From assembly GCA_020002185.1 (NCBI GenBank), contig CM034533.1, positions 47,838,346-47,902,345 of the forward strand: 64,000 nt of DNA. The letters run 5' to 3'. The DNA is from Paraescarpia echinospica. Taxonomy: Eukaryota > Annelida > Polychaeta > Sabellida > Siboglinidae. Made by a program: the position numbers and the translations under genes. Positions 48,401 through 60,984 of this stretch are shown in pieces (within the stretch, counting starts at the first letter, position 1; the number at the start of each line of letters is the position of its first letter). Under the pieces are notes generated by a model that worked only from the letters and a program-made list of their open reading frames with translations, ran no database searches and was not told the DNA's origin.

Positions 48401-50084
48401 TATCGCGGTCATGCCGTAGATGCCTTGTTCACCTGTTATGAGCCTCGTTGAACATACAGTATGACAGTTACGGTCTATCACTCGTGTACGGTGACGTTAT
48501 TCAACCAAAACGTAACATGTATTGATGAGGCTTGCATGATATGCTGACGAAAGCTTTTACGAAGATAATTAACGTTTTGGATGTGTTAAAAAATAAACTG
48601 ATTCTAGGTACTCTTTCATACATCTGAATGAACTGGGGCAACATAGCTAGAACGACGTCACACACATTTACAGCATTACTAATTGCCGTCAGCAATACTA
48701 ATTACTGTCATGCGTGGTAGTCGCTGCTCTTATCACGGATCTAACGTCAGGTTTCTGTAAATAATTAAATTATGTGTATGTCTTTCCATCCCAATACAAT
48801 TGTTGTTACTCTAGTTGTGACACAACACTGTTTTTTTTCAGTACTTTAATAATAGTAAGTTATTTTGACTCTAGGTATAACACATAATGTTACATCTTGT
48901 GTTAGACTAGCAGTGTTTAACGTATGTTGCTGCGACTACAATAATGGTCGCGATCTTCCTTGGCGACCCATACTTTCAAATAATTATGTGGTAAATGATC
49001 AAATACATGGGCATAATATAAATGAATTATAAAAGAGAACATGCATTAAAAATCCTTGCGGAAGACCAGTGAATCACGAATCAGTGCCTGATATCGACAG
49101 CTACATCAGCTATCTCATTTTCGTATGTTTTGTTTTGTACGTTTACCGAAATATCCCCACCCGTTGTAACACTTCATAACGCTAACCCGAAGCCCCCTTA
49201 TTGTTCGCTGGACGAAGGCTGCTGGCTGGCAGCCTGTCGAGGCAGGGGCTGTTGCTTGAATACTCTGTTGAGATTGGTGTGATCAGCAGAGGCCCTGACG
49301 CGCGAGGATCGGACTGGTCCTGCTTAAGTCCTGTTTCGTCAACAAGGGTATAAACACGAGGTATCAGGACCTTGCACACAAAACCCATAAGCTATTTGGT
49401 GACGTTTTCAACGATAAGCCAAAACATGTTACAGGTTTTAACATTAAAATTGCACTACCATATAAATATGTTTGGTGTGGTATTTTCACGACCAGCTAAG
49501 AAGGTCGTGAACTTTTTTACGCTGGGATATGTCAATTTCTAAAATATGGAGATAAGTGGAGGCATGTGGAGTGGCTCAAGGGACCCCAATCGCGGGGTCC
49601 CTTGAGCCACCACGTGGGGTCCTTTGAGGCACACCAACATTTTTACCTTTAAAATAGATCAGTGAGTTTAACATGTCATTTGTATTTCAATAAACGCCTG
49701 GTATATGTGTTATGAGTTATTCAACATAAGTGAAATTAAGATATTCTATCCAGGCTTAACAACACCTGCATGTCTTCTTTAATACTCTTCCCTATGCCTC
49801 GACGAACATTTGCATAAATGTCAGTAACTTAAAACTAAGTTATGTTGTTGCATGGTTACCCACAGTCTAGCTACTATTTCTACATTGTGTTGGCGCGTGC
49901 CGTGTTTAGCTACAGGAACCTCGTAAGTAATGTTGTTGTTCTGTTGTATCGCTGACTAACCGGTCTGAAAGCAACTGTGACTTAACTAGCGAAGTAACGA
50001 TTCCGATCAACAGAAACCCGCTTTTCACGCATGCGTCACTCCTCGTCATGGTGATAATATAATATGAAGTCGGATAACCAAGGA
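48401..50084. other. Intergenic DNA with a perfect hairpin
   Basis: No gene recognised. A perfect 17-bp stem with a six-base loop lies at 49571-49610, and a degenerate third half-site follows to 49637. Confidence 0.55.
49571..49610. repeat. Perfect 17-bp inverted repeat (hairpin)
   Basis: The arms are GTGGCTCAAGGGACCCC and its exact reverse complement, with loop AATCGC. A related GTGGGGTCCTTTGAGGCAC follows at 49614-49632. No T-run follows, and no gene is close enough to call it a terminator. Confidence 0.8.
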
Positions 50085-52115
50085 GTTCCCTCACTGAAAG
50101 AAGAAGGCCAGCTGATCACATATCGTAGAGAAAGCTGAGTTACTGAACCGGCAGTTCCAATCAGCCTATAGTACAGAGGAAACATTTACTAAAGAGGAAT
50201 TTGACATAAAGTGCCCAATGCCTCAACTTGACCAGAATCAGCCCCGATGTGAAAATATCAATATCACTGTCAGCGGAATTGAGAAACTCCTGAAGCAGTT
50301 AAAACCAACTAAAGCTAGTGGACCTGATGGCATCAGCCCTCGAGTCCTAAGTGAAGTTGCATCAGAGGTTGCTCCATCACTAACCCTGATCTACAGAGAT
50401 TCTCTAAAGTCTGGCATTGTACCCAAGAACTGGCAATCTGCCTACATTACACATGTGTTCAAGAAAAGGGAAAGGTACAAGCCTGAAAATTACCGGCCCA
50501 TCTCCCTCACGAGCATACCTTGCAAGTTGCTTGAGCATGTGGTGGTCAACACCATTATGAGATATGTGGAAGAGTACAAGATCCTCCGGAGCAACATGGA
50601 TTTCGTCGTGGCAGATCCTGCGAGTCCCAGCTGCTAGGATTCGTGGACGAGGTGTCTGAAGCACTTGAAAAGGGATGTCAAGAGCACGTACTAATCATGG
50701 ACTTCTCAAAGGCCTTTGATAAAGTGAGCCATAGCCTCCTCAAGCATAAACTACAGCATTATGGCATAACAGGAAGGGTCCACCGATTGATTGAGAATTT
50801 CCTCTCCGACATAAAACAGGCAGTTGTTGTTAATGGAGCTCAATCAGCGTTCACGGCAGTTGAATCTGGTGTCCCACAAGGTTCTGTCCTAGGACCTAGC
50901 CAGTTCCTGCTTTATATAAACGATCTTCCAGCAGGACTGTCCTCTACTCCCAGACTCTTTGCGGTTGACACAATCTGCCACAAAGTTGTCTCTAGCCCAC
51001 AAGATCAACACGACCTACAACAAGATCTTGACAGATTAGCAGCCTGGGAGCAACGCAGGGAGATGTTTTTTAATCCCCAGAAGTGTACTGCAATGAGTAT
51101 CACCCGAAGGCGCACAGTTCTGGCTATACAATACTACCTCCACGGATATACTCTAAGCACAGACACGGAGGCAAAATACCTTGGAGTCAAGTTCACCTCT
51201 GACTTCCGCTGGGTCTCCCAAATCACAGACGTATGCAACAAAGCCAATAGGACCTTGGGCTTCATCAAGATGACCAACAAGAGGTTAAATGTAGCTGTAT
51301 ACAAGGCATTTGTCCGTCCTGTGCTGGAGTATGCCAGTACTCTATGGGACCCTTTCACTGCAACCAACGTCAAGGCACTAGAGAAAGTACAAAGACGGGC
51401 AGCTAGATGGGTGAAACGAGACTATCGATAAACAGCATGAGTGGACACCATGTTACAAAAACTGCGATGGCCAACTCTCGAACAGCGGAGAAAGAAAGCA
51501 CGACTCAACACATTCTATAAGTTCCATCACGAACTCGTACACATCGAGTCAAAGCACAGACCAACACCAACTGATCACCCAAGAAGAAACACCCGGTACA
51601 CCAATGATCTCACCTATAGCATCTCATATCACCGGACAGCCTACAGACATAAGACATTCTTCCCAAGAACCATACCAGAGTGGAACAGCCTTCCTCATGA
51701 AATCACCAGAGCTCCTGCTCATGCCTCCTTTGAGACCAGGGTCTGTACTCTCCTCAAATTCTGATGTGTTAACGAGGGTGTTAATCCCGGAGACCGCTAC
51801 GGCAGCCGGATTGGTCTGGCCGGATACTCCAAGTACATCACCCACTTTTTCCCACTTCTCTTGTTATGACTCAGGGCCTTTTACATACTGTTTTTATACA
51901 TATTTTAAAAAACTAACTTATTTGTTTATAAATTTATATTTTTAAATGTATTTATTAATGTATTTATCTTTTAATCCCTAGCGCATCACCTATCATTTTA
52001 TTAAGCACAGCAGCCCCCCAAAGTGCAGCAAAATCTCCGAGCAGACTCGATCTGCTCAACGGATGGTAGCTGCCTGTGTAAAACGAAGTGATTATATATA
52101 TGTTAATTACCAATC
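50085..52115 (+). pseudogene. 5'-truncated non-LTR retrotransposon (CR1/jockey-like LINE)
   Basis: Three frames together cover the RT and C-terminal region: 50218-50637 (KASGPDGISPRVL, YKPENYRPISLTS), 50643-51431 (LIMDFSKAFDKVSH, SGVPQGSVLGPSQFLLYIND, LEYASTLWDP, KVQRRAARWV) and 51441-51764 (RTIPEWNSLPHEI). A frameshift near 50596 disrupts the HGFRRGRSC block and stops lie at 51429-51440. The catalytic box reads FAVDT instead of F-A-D-D-T (GTT at 50964-50966). The sequence reads as ORF2 from about 50085 and has a roughly 350-bp 3' untranslated tail. It is a different LINE subfamily from 9645-11675. Confidence 0.9.
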
Positions 52116-53972
52116 AATCAACAGCTTATTCGTTGTTTATTTTACATGTTTCCTCACTTGGTATTGTAGCAGTCCGACTTGCAAATACTCGAACACTGCC
52201 AACATATCCTATTGAACGCAAACATCTTGGCATTCATGAACCGGCTCATCGGACCCGCACTGTCTAGCTCATGGGTGTTGATCACAAATTTACATGCAAA
52301 ACGAGTTTCATCGAAAATCAGAATAGCACATGTCAAAAACTGCTTCACATATTGACAGAGCATGTATCTCTTAGAATTATGAATATATTAGTACCAACAA
52401 TATTGCATTACTCATGGTGGTTGTATAAAGACAATAAAAAAACACGAAATATCTATTCAAAAATATTGTATCGCTAAAAACGCATGCAGTCGCTATTTTG
52501 CGCGCCGTTAATCGTCCATAATTATTCAAATGACCGTGAAGTTGTAAGTAGCTCGACCTGATTCTACAGAACTTGGCAAATTTAACGTATGACAAGTATT
52601 TAAAAAGGTGCAGATGGTAGCCATAAGCGGATCCAGGGGAGCCTGGTGTACGTGCCCCTAGACCATAGGAATGTGGAATGCTCGCAGACCTTTTATAATG
52701 GACCCCTGACCGTGCCCCTAGACCCTTGAAATGTGCCCCCTTTCAGGTTATTATAAGCCGAAGTTTGGCGGCGCTACAGCAACAACATTTCTACTACACC
52801 ATTTGGTTCGGCCACTAGTGGAAGCTTTTGTGCACCCCCCCCCCAGACTCGTTTTATGGATCCGCCCGTGGTGGTTCAACGCTCCCCTGTGATCAAGGGT
52901 CCAAACCTTCCCCTACTCTAACCGTCTTCAAGTTGCTAAAGAAACTACCCAGAATGCATCAAACCAATTCTGGTGTGACAGTCTCTTTCACAGATTCTAC
53001 AGATGTAGGCCGATGGCAACACTGCTGCGCCGTTCTCACGATCCTCACGTTGTCGTCACCTCTCCGTCCAGGTCGTGTTTCTCTACTCCTCGCTGGCCTT
53101 CACCCCGTCACGCACCGTCGCGCGCCATCTACCGCGCTCTGTGGTAGTTGTGTCGATGCTGCAGGCCTTCGTATCATGTCTACACAAATCCTTGAAGCGA
53201 CGCGTCGGACGGCCGAAATGAGCATTAGACCCCTAAGCAATTTGTGCTGTTTTTTAGAGCAGTATTAAGTGTTGAGTAAGTAGGACCACATGTGATGTTT
53301 TGTGCAGCGTGGCAACAGCAATGTCAAATTATGGCAGTTGCAGTCGGTCACACCCTGCGTATAAATACCGTCAAATCACCGTTTGCTACTAGCGGAAATA
53401 AATTGGGTGTCGGGATAAGAATTTAGTTGTGGGAAAAGTGGTATGTATTCTACTACAGTAAAGGGCCAGGACACTGTTAGACTTCCTGTTTGGCTACAGA
53501 AAAAAGGATGTTTTTTGAGAAATTGTATTTTTTTTACAAAATTCACCTTCTCTGAGATAAGTGCATTTGAGTAGTTAGATTTCCAGGTGTGATTGTAGAA
53601 GCTGTTGACAATAAAATGGTATATTTTTAGCTGATTGTACTAAGCAGAAGGTTATTTGGCAGCAATTTGGCTAGTTGACCCTTTAGCCGGATTACTGCCT
53701 GCATCCATTCGTAAATATTGACGGGTGTCAAACATACAGGCATTTTATGAAAGCTATAAATATTAGATTTTGACTAAACTCGACCAGCACGTCAATGAGA
53801 TGATAGTAAGAGCAGGTGAGAATTTTAAGACATTGTGTAGGTCACGTTTCCTTATAATCAGACGAAACGCTAACATGGCTGCCAATGGGAAACTAATAGT
53901 GTGCTGAGCCCATAACACAACATGTGTGTAAATATAAATAAAATATGCTAAAAAACAATATTGTGTCTTAGC
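52116..53972. other. Intergenic DNA with an interspersed repeat at 52622-52790
   Basis: The 52622-52790 segment (CCATAAGCGGATCCAGGGG, repeated GTGCCCCTAGACC, then TTATAAGCCGAAGTTTGGCG) is the plus-strand relative of 36320-36473. A C10 run is at 52834-52844. The open frame at 52828-53268 has no domain and I do not call it a gene. Confidence 0.55.
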
Positions 53973-54140
53973 CAAGGGTGACTGAAGTACGTTAATTTTA
54001 TATTTGAGTAGAAGTAAAAGTAATTCAGCTCAGAACTACTTGAGTAGAAGTAAAAGTAGCGTCTAAAAATCCTACTTGAGTAAAAAGTAAAACTACTTTC
54101 CAAAAGTACTTGAAGTAAAAGTAGAATTAAAAGTAGAACG
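53973..54140 (+). mobile_element. Possible terminal fragment of a hAT-type transposon or MITE
   Basis: Starts CAAGGGTG, the form of hAT ends (CA-R-GGGTG-like). It continues with repeated CTTGAGTAGAAGTAAAAGTA phrases like those inside Tol2-type hAT ends. The opposite end and an 8-bp duplication were not found. Confidence 0.35.
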
Positions 54141-54460
54141 GTAAGATGTTTTGTCAGGCAAGTAACCAACAATAATTACTGCATCGGCGAACAAAAAAAT
54201 TAAGACAGATTGAAAATAATTACTGTTTAACTCCAACATATATTAATTATGTATATGAATAATGTTCTATAGAAAACTATATTTTGTTTTCGTAAATTCG
54301 ACAGCGGGGCACGGAAATGTGTTCCGGTATCTGCCACCATGGGCGTTAGCTACGACGACGGCCACGGTCGCTGCACCAACTGACCAAGAGCGCCGTTGAA
54401 GTCCAGGTCGAACGAAGCCAGTCATTGTGCAGGCCGCGCTATCTATAATTACACGGTTCA

Positions 54461-54697
54461 TGAAGCTTATTAAGATGCCAGCCAACGTCAATGTGTATTA
54501 TGTTTAATTGCCATACGTACACTGTTAAATGTTGAACTGAATAAAATTCATATATGTTGTAGAGTTTTAAAATATATATGAAGCTTATTAAGATGCCAGC
54601 CAACGTCAATGTGTATTATGTTTAAATGCCATACGTACACTGTTGAATGTTGAACTGAATAAAAGTCATATATGTTGTAGAGTTTTAAAATATATTA
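54461..54697. repeat. 118-bp tandem duplication
   Basis: Copies at 54461-54578 and 54579-54696, beginning TGAAGCTTATTAAGATGCCA, with only three or four differences by eye. It is a recent event just left of the pogo-like element. Confidence 0.9.
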
Positions 54698-55268
54698 CGG
54701 ATTAACCTTGTTTTTGGGTGTTTCGGTCCAATTTCGAAGTAAAACTTTTTGTTTGCGTTTGTTAATCATATGTTTAACTGTTTCATTTATTGGTTAACAC
54801 GTTTGTAATGATATGTATAAGGTAGGGTGGGGTAAGGCGCCTATACGAGGCGAGACGCCCATCCGCCCTATCTACGTAACAACGGTTCAGATTGGCACTA
54901 TGGTTTGTGTAAATCCGTGCTGCCACACAGCGGATGAACAGAAACATAAAAAGAAACAAGACTAACAAAATGTGACTTTGTTGATTTGTAGGTTTAAAAT
55001 AGTAAAAAAGGTGATTTCCTGTTTCGTTGTAAAACTCAGTGGTTATCATAAATAACCATAACAAATATGATTCTCTTACGATAAATATGTAGACTAACAT
55101 TTGGTAACAGTTAAATGAGCGATAATTAAACAGCAGACTACGTACAGCTATTTTACTGTCGCACGTGCCTGGGGGGCAAGACGCTCTTTTTGAATGGGGT
55201 AAGACGCCTACCATGGGCGTCTTGCCCTACCATGTAATAATCATATATGATATCGCATTTATAAGTTA

Positions 55269-55403
<135 letters not shown>

Positions 55404-55459
55404 TTCTTACATTATATAATAGTCTAGCAATATTCCTCTCTACTTCGTTTTGCAGGGCA

Positions 55460-57319
55460 ATGGTTCGGTCATACAAAAGAAAGACGGAGAGGGGAAAGTA
55501 TGGTGACGGTCAGCTCGGCGAAGCTCTTCATGCAGTTAGGGAGGGCATTCCTTTGATAAAAGCAAGCAAGCAGTTTGGGATACCAGCTCATACCTTGCGG
55601 AGGCTTAGAGACAACGCAGTGACCTCCCCTGGAACTTTGAAACTCGGTCCCAGGACTATTATTCTTGGAGATGACGTCGAGGAAGCCCTGTACGAACATA
55701 TCAAAGAGATGGAACGTCGAATGTACGGCTTGACAACTGTTGATGTAAGACGTCTCACTTATGAGATTGCCGACAAAACTGGTGTGAACAACCTGTTCAA
55801 CGAAACAACCAAGATGGCCGGTAAAGACTGGTTGAGTGGATTTTTTGCACGCCACCCCGATCTCGCCATAAAGAAACCGCAGGCTACCAACATTGCTCGC
55901 GCTCTTGGTTTTAACAAGCCACGAGTAAATGCGTTCTTCGAAATTTACCGCTCGGTTTTGGAGACGGCGCAATACACGCCAAGCCGATTGTGGAATATGG
56001 ATGAGACTGGTATCACAAACGTCCAAAGACCAGGGAAAATCGTTGCGACCAAAGGAGCAAGACACGTTGCAAAGGTCACCAGTGGGGAACATGGCGCTAC
56101 TGTGACAGTCGAGTGTGCCATCAATGCAGCAGGTCGTTACCTGCCACCAATGTTTATTTTTCCACGAAAGAGGATGGTGGAAGCTTTAATGAACGGGGCA
56201 CCACCTGAATATGTAGGCCACTGCAGTCCGAATGGCTGGATTGATGCAGAAGCGTTCGTCAAATGGCTTGAACATTTCGCTGCGTCGACCAATGCGTGTG
56301 TAGAAAACCAACAAATCATAATCATGGATGGCCACCATAGCCATAAAACACTGGCTGCGGTTAACTACGCGAGGTCCAAAGGCATACATCTGCTAGTTCT
56401 GCCACCTCATTGCACTCATAAGATGCAACCGCTCGACACAACGTTCTTCAAATCACTGAAGACCGCTTACAACAATGCAGTAGACAGCTGGGTGGTCACC
56501 AATCCAGGTCGGCGAATGTCGTTTTACGACATGGCTGGTGTGTTTAATAAAGCGTTCAACAAATCAGCCACACTTGATAAGCCAATCACTGGATTCAGGG
56601 CATGTGGTCTTTGGCCTTACGATCCAGATGTCCTCACTGACGACGATTTTGCTGCAGCACTCGTGACAGAGGAGCCGACGCCGCTTGAAGAACCATCTGC
56701 CCACCTGGCCACTGCTGGCCCTTCATCTGATGGTGCTCCAACTGCCGGTCCTTCATCTGATGGCCCTGCAACTACCGGCCCTTCATATGAAGGCCCCCCA
56801 ACTGCCGGCCTTTCATTTGATGGCCATCCAACTGCCGGCCGTTCATCCGATGAGCCTCCAAGTGCTGGTCCTTCATCTGATGATCATGCAACTGCTGACA
56901 TGCCACCGGGCGAAACGGTTGCCACTCTGCCCACTGGTGGCTCTGTCGCCTCGACACCGGCTACAACGGTCATTCGCCAACTGGTTAGGAACATTTCTCC
57001 ATTGCCGAAAATATCAACGGCACGCAGCAAGTCGAGAAAACAGGAATCAGCAGCCTGGATATCGTCGTCGCCGTACAAAAACGCACTTACCAAGAAGGGT
57101 GAAATATCTAAGCGGCAGGGTAAAGGAGGCGGGAAACCGAAGGGGAAACGACCGATGCCTATGAAGAAACAGATGACAATAACTGTACCAGCAAAGAGAT
57201 TCCGGAGCGATCTAAGCAGTGACGAAGATGATGAATGGTATTGCCTGATTTGCGGAGAGCCATTTAGTAACAGCAGAAGTCGCAAGGTCTGGGTTCAGTG
57301 TATGCTCTGTAGGGAGTAA
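55460..57319 (+). CDS. pogo/Tigger-like DDE transposase
   Basis: 619 codons from ATG 55460; the frame before it is only dinucleotide repeat, so this Met is preferred. Domains: a pipsqueak-type helix-turn-helix at about 14-52 (AVREGIPLIKASKQFGIPAH); a CENP-B-type DNA-binding region at about 117-148 (KDWLSGFFARHPDL); and a DDE_1 catalytic domain with WNMDETG (Asp 181), IIMDGHHSH (Asp 290) and QPLDTTFF (Asp 326), the DDD triad of pogo enzymes. Residues about 415-480 are a tandem ten-residue repeat like TAGPSSDGAP. A basic segment follows, then a PHD-like finger start WYCLICGEPF and VQCMLC. The frame ends at TAA 57317-57319, exactly where the finger should continue; in-frame codons after the stop read AHREC. 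The catalytic part is intact. Confidence 0.93.
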   Translation: MVRSYKRKTERGKYGDGQLGEALHAVREGIPLIKASKQFGIPAHTLRRLRDNAVTSPGTLKLGPRTIILGDDVEEALYEHIKEMERRMYGLTTVDVRRLTYEIADKTGVNNLFNETTKMAGKDWLSGFFARHPDLAIKKPQATNIARALGFNKPRVNAFFEIYRSVLETAQYTPSRLWNMDETGITNVQRPGKIVATKGARHVAKVTSGEHGATVTVECAINAAGRYLPPMFIFPRKRMVEALMNGAPPEYVGHCSPNGWIDAEAFVKWLEHFAASTNACVENQQIIIMDGHHSHKTLAAVNYARSKGIHLLVLPPHCTHKMQPLDTTFFKSLKTAYNNAVDSWVVTNPGRRMSFYDMAGVFNKAFNKSATLDKPITGFRACGLWPYDPDVLTDDDFAAALVTEEPTPLEEPSAHLATAGPSSDGAPTAGPSSDGPATTGPSYEGPPTAGLSFDGHPTAGRSSDEPPSAGPSSDDHATADMPPGETVATLPTGGSVASTPATTVIRQLVRNISPLPKISTARSKSRKQESAAWISSSPYKNALTKKGEISKRQGKGGGKPKGKRPMPMKKQMTITVPAKRFRSDLSSDEDDEWYCLICGEPFSNSRSRKVWVQCMLCRE

Positions 57320-57942
57320 GCACATAGAGAGTGCACTGTGGGAATGCCAATTTTATTTGCGAGAACTGCTGCAACTAGTGACAGTGAAGAGTCTGCGTAG
57401 TTGACACTGCTTCAGCTGCTGGGAACAATAGACCCTACCGAAATATCGAAAGCCAGATTGGCTGTTACTTAACATTTGTGTAGATTGTTCGTTCGTTCTT
57501 CTTATTGCATGCCTGTTAAAATGCATTTCACAATATTGTTGGTATTTATTCAATCGCCTTACATGTCTACTACATAGTTAAATAAGCAGATACATACACA
57601 CGCAGCATGCACACCCATCCACCCACCCACCCAAACACATCCCACCCACCCCCATACCACACTAACTCGCATACTTGTGATTATTCGACGGGTTGGGAAA
57701 GGCGTCTTGCCCCACCCAGATGGGCGTCTTGCCTCACCTATGGGGCAAGACGCCTTTTTCGTAACTATTTTATAACGTAGAATTTTAAATTATTATGTTA
57801 TGTCTATGTGTAAAATACTTATACACAAAGTAGAATATACATTTTAGATTAATGACAACATAAAATATATTCGATTGGGTTATTATTAAAACAAATGCAG
57901 CGTTTCCTGCTTATGGTGGGCAGCTTGCCCCACACTACCTTA

Positions 57943-58198
57943 ATGGTCTATTAAACCACACATTAATGATGGAGTTTAATTAATCAAGTAAGTAATTAAC
58001 CAATTAATTAATTAATTAGTAATCTATTTTTATATGTAGCACACCGTCCTAACGTTGTTCTGGGATTTAATTAACATCTTAACTAAGATCACATGAATGT
58101 CACTTACACCCCAAACAGTGAATGGTATAGCATACAAACTTGAATATAACTAGGAGAGATCATAAATGTTCTACCTGTATTCTTCTAATATATCATTT
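57943..58198. other. AT-rich spacer
   Basis: TTAATTAA-rich, with no feature I can support. Confidence 0.5.
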
Positions 58199-58915
58199 GT
58201 TAAACATCATCATCAGTATTGTCATCATCGTCACTGTCGGGTAGCTGTACAAGAGTTGGGCCGTTTGCACACTGTCCTTGACATTTGCAGTGGACGCTAC
58301 AGGCAAAACGCATCTTTGAGCAGTTGCAAGACACACACAATTTATCTTGGTGCTTGCAAGAGCAATGGATCTCTTGTAGAAGATGTTCGGGTGCTGGTTT
58401 TTTTGTCTGTGCTGACGGGCGCTACTGAGTATGCGTCACAGTGGAAGCCATATTGTTTCTTTCTGTCCAATACCGTCCTGAGATTAACCCTAGCAGAAAC
58501 CTGTAGGTGCACTCTGTGTGAATGGAATTAGCATGCTCGACTTGTCGATGGAATTCTTTCAATGGCGACATACTTTGACGAAATTATGTGCATGTATCGT
58601 AGGTCGTCGAGACTTACATTTGAGTTGCTTTTGGTGTAAAGCGAAACCATATACCGCTCCCCAGCTGTTGCAATGTCGGCGGTCGATGCAGTGTTACTGC
58701 CGAATATGTTTTCCTCATATCTGCGAAGGTTTTCACTCGGTCTGACTTCCTGAGAACGATGTCCCTGTACTTCTGATCTGTGATTTTCTGGTAGATTTTT
58801 ATTCCCGTATCCATAGCTTGGTCTACATTGACTCTCATCAGCTATGACCCCGGTAGCAATATTTTGCAGGTGCTCGTCATTGTCGGTGGGAAATGGTTGT
58901 GACTTCACAGAAAGG
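58199..58915 (-). pseudogene. C-terminal remnant of the FEN1-like gene family, with CXC-like Cys-rich domain
   Basis: On the minus strand, 58908-58528 reads through GERYMVSLYTKSNSNVSLDD then LRYMHIISSKYV and PSTSRAC to a TAA. After frameshifts, a Cys-rich segment follows with LLQEIHCSCKHQDKLC, NCSKMRFACSVHCKC and QGQCANG, and an acidic Asp tail. Order and spacing (Leu-Arg-Tyr block, Pro-Thr-Ser, then a C-x-C-rich tesmin/TSO1-like domain) match the C-terminal half of the same unnamed family as 29941-32495. The nuclease part itself is not visible here. It is non-functional. Confidence 0.6.
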
Positions 58916-60918
58916 TCAGGAATTTGGCCAGATCAATGTTGTCATGTCTGATGCGACAGTGAGTTTGAGTTGGCATACATTCAGATGCAACAACCTGGTT
59001 GTTGCCTGAGATGATTTAGTCACATTTTTTTTAAACAGTAAGTCTTTCCACATTTTTCATGGACATAATGATCACCTGCATTATTGAATTATTCAGCCAA
59101 CCCATCACCTCGTAGTTTTGACACCGCCACCAATGAATCTATCCCTTTCTTTCTAAGTTTAGCCATTAAACCACCACCACCTTCTTAACAAATGACACAT
59201 TGCTCCATATCAGTGACCCGTTCCTGAAAAAGATTTTTTAGGCAATCTTCATAATATGACTATGTGTACTATTATTATGGGTAATATGTTCAACAACAGT
59301 TGTTAGCTTTACTTTATATAATTACTCAAACAGAGATTTCGGATTTAACATGCTATCTTACTAACTATAAATGTTTCACTAATAAATCAAAAATCTACCG
59401 TTACGCCTTAGCTACAAAATTATGCACAATGTCATGTTTGGCTTTCCATACCACACATTTTCAAATCGCTCAAGCATAAATGCATAATAATCCAGAACAA
59501 CCAGTACAGAAATTATTATAACTTTTATAACAATCTGTAAGCAAGTAATTAATACTATAGCTGTTATTTATTTAGAATATAGATCCACTGCGTAAAATGT
59601 CTTGAGGGGGTTTACGAAAACGGTTTGTTTTATTAAGTACTACGGATTTTTGTTAAATTAATATACATATGTGATATTATCACTCGTGTTTGGATTTTAA
59701 AACATTGGCTTTCGATACACAATTGTAAGATTTAATCTTGTGGCAGACACTTGATTTCTTATATTAGCTAGTTAATGGATACATAAAATACAAATCACCA
59801 CAATTAAGTATCCTAACCGTTAATTAACTTGCTGGCCAGTGAAAGTCAGTGCGCCAAAACTCATTTGCATTTATGTATGGACAGCCAATAAAAAGAAAAT
59901 GTTATAAAACAAATGACCGACAGGGTACGTATATACCTAGTTCATGAAAAAAATCGAGGTTCCCCAGGGTTGATTTTGGTTGGTTTTTTTCTGGAAGTTC
60001 AGGAAACACTACTGGTCATCCTAAAACAAAAATTGGCTTTTTAACCAAAATGTCTGGGTTTGGTAAAAAAAAATGTGCTGATTTCTACTGGACTATAGTG
60101 TTAGCTCGCTCAGCCGATTGCCCTCGGATGCGAGAGACGTTTGCGCCACATCGCGGATAATCGAGGCACATAATATGTCAGGTGGCGACGCCTTGTGAAT
60201 GTTACATCAATGCGCCGTTTGATTTGATGGGTCGATACCGTCATAACATTTCGGACGCAAAGAGCATAACAGGCTTCAGTTATATTTCACATCGGATAAT
60301 AGTAAATTAGTTTTGTGTATGTTTGTGGTTGTCTTTTATTACTATAATAATTGGTACGTTAAATGATGGGTAGAGGTTGGTAGTTGTCTCTTGCTTAGAT
60401 CTAGTTATGGCCTAAGCCCTAACCTTCAATTATCGCCCGGCCCCCGCCGATCTGCAATATACAAGTTTCTGAGACTGAGGGGTGTGTGGCGGGGCTTTAT
60501 TGGCCACCATCCTGCCATTTTCTAAGAGTTCGCATCCCACCAATAGCCTCACCACCATTCTCCCATGTTCTGCCTCAGTCTAGGCTCAATTTTGGAAGTT
60601 CAACAACATCTGCCTATCGTCGTATCGAGTATGATCAGTATCGTATCGGGATAGCCTAAAGCAGGCTATAGTGACAGCAGTTAACCAATAATTTGAGTCA
60701 TTATTAAACCATGTAATGACAAAAAAATCTAGCAAAATTCCCCTCAAAATGGACCAATACAATCTATTTTACCATTTAGGCCTATATAATAAGTAGTATT
60801 AAATTTAAAATGAGTTAAATTCACTATGCCTATGGGCCAAAATCACCAACACCCATTTCATTTGGTTGTGATTACACTTTTCAAGTTTAACTGTAATATG
60901 TTACATTTATGGCTGAGT
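58916..60918. other. AT-rich intergenic DNA
   Basis: No gene, RNA or element identified. There are several T-rich runs and short open frames without support. Confidence 0.5.
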
Positions 60919-60984
60919 ATTTTTAGTCCTTTGGCCGAAGGTCCAAGGGACTATTGCCATCACTCTGTGTTAGCTGCCGTATCT

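Noticed and set aside
52828..53268. 146-codon open frame
   Set aside because: No domain and no splice context; it begins in an interspersed repeat with a C run.
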